The notes beneath the pieces are model-generated. The model did not search any database and had not been told where the DNA came from. It worked only from the letters and a program-made list of their open reading frames with translations. From Acetobacter lambici (GTDB lineage: Bacteria; Pseudomonadota; Alphaproteobacteria; Acetobacterales; Acetobacteraceae), in contig NZ_WOTD01000018.1 of assembly GCF_011516885.1 (NCBI RefSeq), forward strand, positions 1 to 51,440: DNA of 51,440 nucleotides, in the 5' to 3' direction. Of the stretch, positions 49,700 through 51,440 are shown one piece after another (the first letter of the stretch is position 1; each line of letters begins with the position of its first letter). Both the position numbers and the translations under genes were made by a program.

Positions 49700-49797
49700 A
49701 CTATCTGATCGCCGCCGGGTGCGGCATCGCCGGGCTCGTGGTCGGTTTCTTTGCGGGCGTTTACTGGCTCGCACTGTACAGCCAGACCATAGGATGA
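49696..49797 (+). CDS. 33-residue membrane microprotein
   Basis: MNYLIAAGCGIAGLVVGFFA then GVYWLALYSQTIG: one span with small residues and aromatic residues at the end. ATGA overlap on both sides. Confidence 0.55.
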   Translation: MNYLIAAGCGIAGLVVGFFAGVYWLALYSQTIG

Positions 49798-49940
49798 CCC
49801 CCGACAACGAATTTTTCGCCATCGCCGGGGGTGCCTTTGTCGGCCTCGGCATGGTCCTGCTGGCGCTCATATGGCGCTGGCGGGCGAGTGCTGGCAGCTT
49901 CTGGGGCCAGCTTACGAAAGGGCAGGATGATGCGGATTAA
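49794..49940 (+). CDS. 48-residue membrane microprotein
   Basis: MTPDNEFFAIAGGAFVGLGM continues with VLLALIWRWRASAGSFWGQL, so one span is followed by a basic, Trp-rich segment and an acidic tail. It overlaps the lipoprotein gene start. Could be a small lysis or envelope protein. Confidence 0.58.
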   Translation: MTPDNEFFAIAGGAFVGLGMVLLALIWRWRASAGSFWGQLTKGQDDAD

Positions 49941-50391
49941 AGCGTTGGCCTGCCTGCTGGCGTTGTCGGCCTGCTCCACCGTTCCCATTCGGGCAAAGCA
50001 CGACTTGATCGGCATGCCCCGCTCGGACCTTATTGCCTGCGCTGGGGTGCCGGATAACGCGGCTACCCTGCCGGATGGCGAGGTGCTGCAATGGCGACAG
50101 GACCAGCAGGTGCAGGGTCCATTCACGATCAAGGGGCCGCTCTCGCTGGAACTGGACCTGTCCGGCCATGGCACATGTCACTTTGTCGCCCGGTTACGGC
50201 AGGGGCGTGTGGCGCAGGTGGAATACACCGGGCCGAGCGGTACCATGCTGGGGCCATACTCCGCCTGTCGGCCTTTGGTGCTGGCTTGTGAGCGGCAGGC
50301 GCGTTTGGCGTTAAAAAATGATATGACCAACGGCGCTCATGGACCGCAGAGAGCCGTTGGTTGTTACGGCTTGCCACATAGCCAAGTGTAG
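49927..50391 (+). CDS. phage-encoded lipoprotein (154 aa)
   Basis: Two adjacent ATG codons (49927, 49930) within the end of the previous gene. Signal with lipobox LSAC at about residue 15 (IKALACLLALSAC). The mature part begins STVPIRAKHDLIGMPRSDLI and continues with CAGVPDNAATLPDGEVLQW, reminiscent of small outer-membrane lipoproteins of the SmpA/OmlA kind. It could alter the envelope of the lysogen or act in lysis as a spanin partner. Last gene of the phage. Confidence 0.65.
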   Translation: MMRIKALACLLALSACSTVPIRAKHDLIGMPRSDLIACAGVPDNAATLPDGEVLQWRQDQQVQGPFTIKGPLSLELDLSGHGTCHFVARLRQGRVAQVEYTGPSGTMLGPYSACRPLVLACERQARLALKNDMTNGAHGPQRAVGCYGLPHSQV

Positions 50392-50664
50392 AAGCAGATT
50401 AGGGGGGGGCAACGGACAGTCTGCTGTCTAACATCAGAGGGAGAAAAACGGTCATTCATATAATCGACGTCCGCGATGGCTATGCGTCAGTCAGTCGTTC
50501 GCGGGGCCAATTCCTGCCTTGGAAGCCGACGTTATTTTATGCGTGGTTGCGCGTGCCGATCTTCATCAAGATCCGGTTAGCCCGCACACATTGACGTATT
50601 GTTGCCCTCTTTTCTGCCACCTTCGACGACGGGAGGGGCCGTAGATTCAGGAACGGCGGATGAA
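50392..50664. other. right phage-flank boundary, non-coding
   Basis: No gene seen. AGGGGGGG at 50401-50408 equals the string at the left boundary. GACAG and CTGTC form a small dyad about ten bases later. The base composition after 50440 differs from the phage. No tRNA gene is found. attR, if present, should be here. Confidence 0.35.
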
Positions 50665-51318
50665 CTATCTCGCAGACTGATAGGCGGCGATCGCCGCTTC
50701 TTTGGCATCGTTCAACGTTTGCAGCTCGTCCTGCAGCTTCTCGGTCGCGTTCTGGCCGGACAGCGTAATGATGCCGATGATGGCAAAACCGAAGTCGAGG
50801 CACGCGCAAATGCCGCGGATCGTCTCATGGTGACCTGAGCCGTATAGGCTGTTGTGGGTGACGGCCACCATGCCGTCCGGTCGATCTTCGTTGATCGACA
50901 CATGTCCGAAAACGCCCTTAAAATTGGGATGCGCGCCGTAATCGATCGCAGCCTCGTAGGCGTCTTTGGCGAGCCTATCAATATCTGGAGCCTTATGGGC
51001 AAAACCCTTGATCGCTTTATCGAAGGTGAAGGCGTTGCGGCAGGCCTTCTTGTCGGCCTCGCTCCGGTGTCGGTTGCTCCAGACCTCGGAGAGGGTAGGC
51101 TGCTGCTCCATGAGATAACCATAGCTAGCAGATTCAAGGGCAGTCCGCACAAGTGGAAAAACCGCTGCTGGATGCCCGCTTAATGCCATACGTGCCGCGC
51201 CGAGAAACATCTGATAGGCGTTGAGGAAAAGGATATTGGCGAAGGTGGGTGTCTGGGATACGTGCTCCCACAAGTCGTGCCGAAAATAGGCGTCGTACTG
51301 CAGAAGCACCTTCAGCAA
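50665..51318 (-). CDS. DUF5677-like protein, probably 5'-truncated
   Basis: 217 residues in an open frame with only TTG (51318) as possible start, six codons after an in-frame stop. ANILFLNAYQMFLGAARMAL, HPAAVFPLVRTALESASYGY and FKGVFGHVSINEDRPD resemble the DUF5677 family of helical proteins of unknown role. The missing good start and the shortness suggest loss of the 5' end. It is not part of the phage modules and may belong to another island. Confidence 0.55.
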   Translation of the reverse strand: MLKVLLQYDAYFRHDLWEHVSQTPTFANILFLNAYQMFLGAARMALSGHPAAVFPLVRTALESASYGYLMEQQPTLSEVWSNRHRSEADKKACRNAFTFDKAIKGFAHKAPDIDRLAKDAYEAAIDYGAHPNFKGVFGHVSINEDRPDGMVAVTHNSLYGSGHHETIRGICACLDFGFAIIGIITLSGQNATEKLQDELQTLNDAKEAAIAAYQSAR

Positions 51319-51440
51319 CGGGTTGTCGACGCGGATTTCTCACACTTGAGGCAATTTCGGGTCATTTTGTAGAATTCAGTCATCCCACAGGAGCCCGATC
51401 TGGAATATTGACGATATTCTGCTTCTGGCGGCGGGTTCTG

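Overview
The window looks like a chromosome segment of an acetic acid bacterium (Acetobacteraceae, probably Acetobacter or a close relative) carrying an integrated temperate phage. The organism call is inference. It rests on an acetoin dehydrogenase/acetate kinase cluster, an IS5-family (IS1031-like) transposase end and general alphaproteobacterial protein similarity; no rRNA or other species marker is present.

Host part, about 1-11.9 kb. The window opens inside the 3' end of an IS element. A secreted L,D-transpeptidase follows, then a catabolic cluster: phosphate acyltransferase and acetate kinase, a GAF/Fis-type regulator on the opposite strand, and divergently acoA-acoB-acoC (E1 alpha, E1 beta and a lipoyl-hydrolase E2-like subunit), closed by a strong terminator. 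Read together, these genes would cleave acetoin to acetaldehyde plus acetyl-CoA and turn acetyl-CoA into acetate with ATP gain. An outer-membrane barrel protein, an Nramp metal transporter and a degenerate peptide deformylase complete the host part.

Phage part, about 12.1-50.4 kb. (a) 12.1-14.7 kb: a leftward, almost fully overlapping operon of small genes ending in an AlpA/excisionase-like gene, plus a repressor/Cro switch with ACTAAG-type operators. (b) 14.8-22.9 kb: early genes (CII-like, replication-like, BRO antirepressor) interleaved with accessory cargo: a WYL-like/DUF4145 pair, an Ltp-type superinfection-exclusion candidate between two ribbon-helix-helix genes, and an A/T-rich two-gene unit of unknown function. 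(c) 22.9-23.9 kb: a tyrosine recombinase preceded by a dif-sized inverted site. (d) 23.9-34.5 kb: DUF3164, a candidate cos region, Nu1/GpA terminase, and a lambda-like head set (gpW, gpB, gpC, scaffold, gpD, gpE, connectors). (e) 34.5-46.1 kb: a Mu-like contractile tail (sheath, tube, frameshifted chaperone, tape measure, gpN, gpP, gp45, gp46, gp47, gp48, fibre). (f) 46.2-50.4 kb: lysis and unknown genes, including a gene split by an in-frame TGA, a papain-like protease and a chain of single-membrane-span microproteins. The phage is thus a mosaic myovirus with a lambda-type head and a Mu-type tail.

Right flank, 50.4-51.4 kb: a non-coding stretch and a probably 5'-truncated gene of another origin. 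I could not prove attL/attR; the only shared string I see is a short G-run. The best candidates for something undescribed are the two-gene unit at 21.3-22.4 kb, the repeat-flanked Ltp cassette, the recombination-like site before the internal integrase, the TGA-split lipoprotein gene and the protease/microprotein cluster at the right end.
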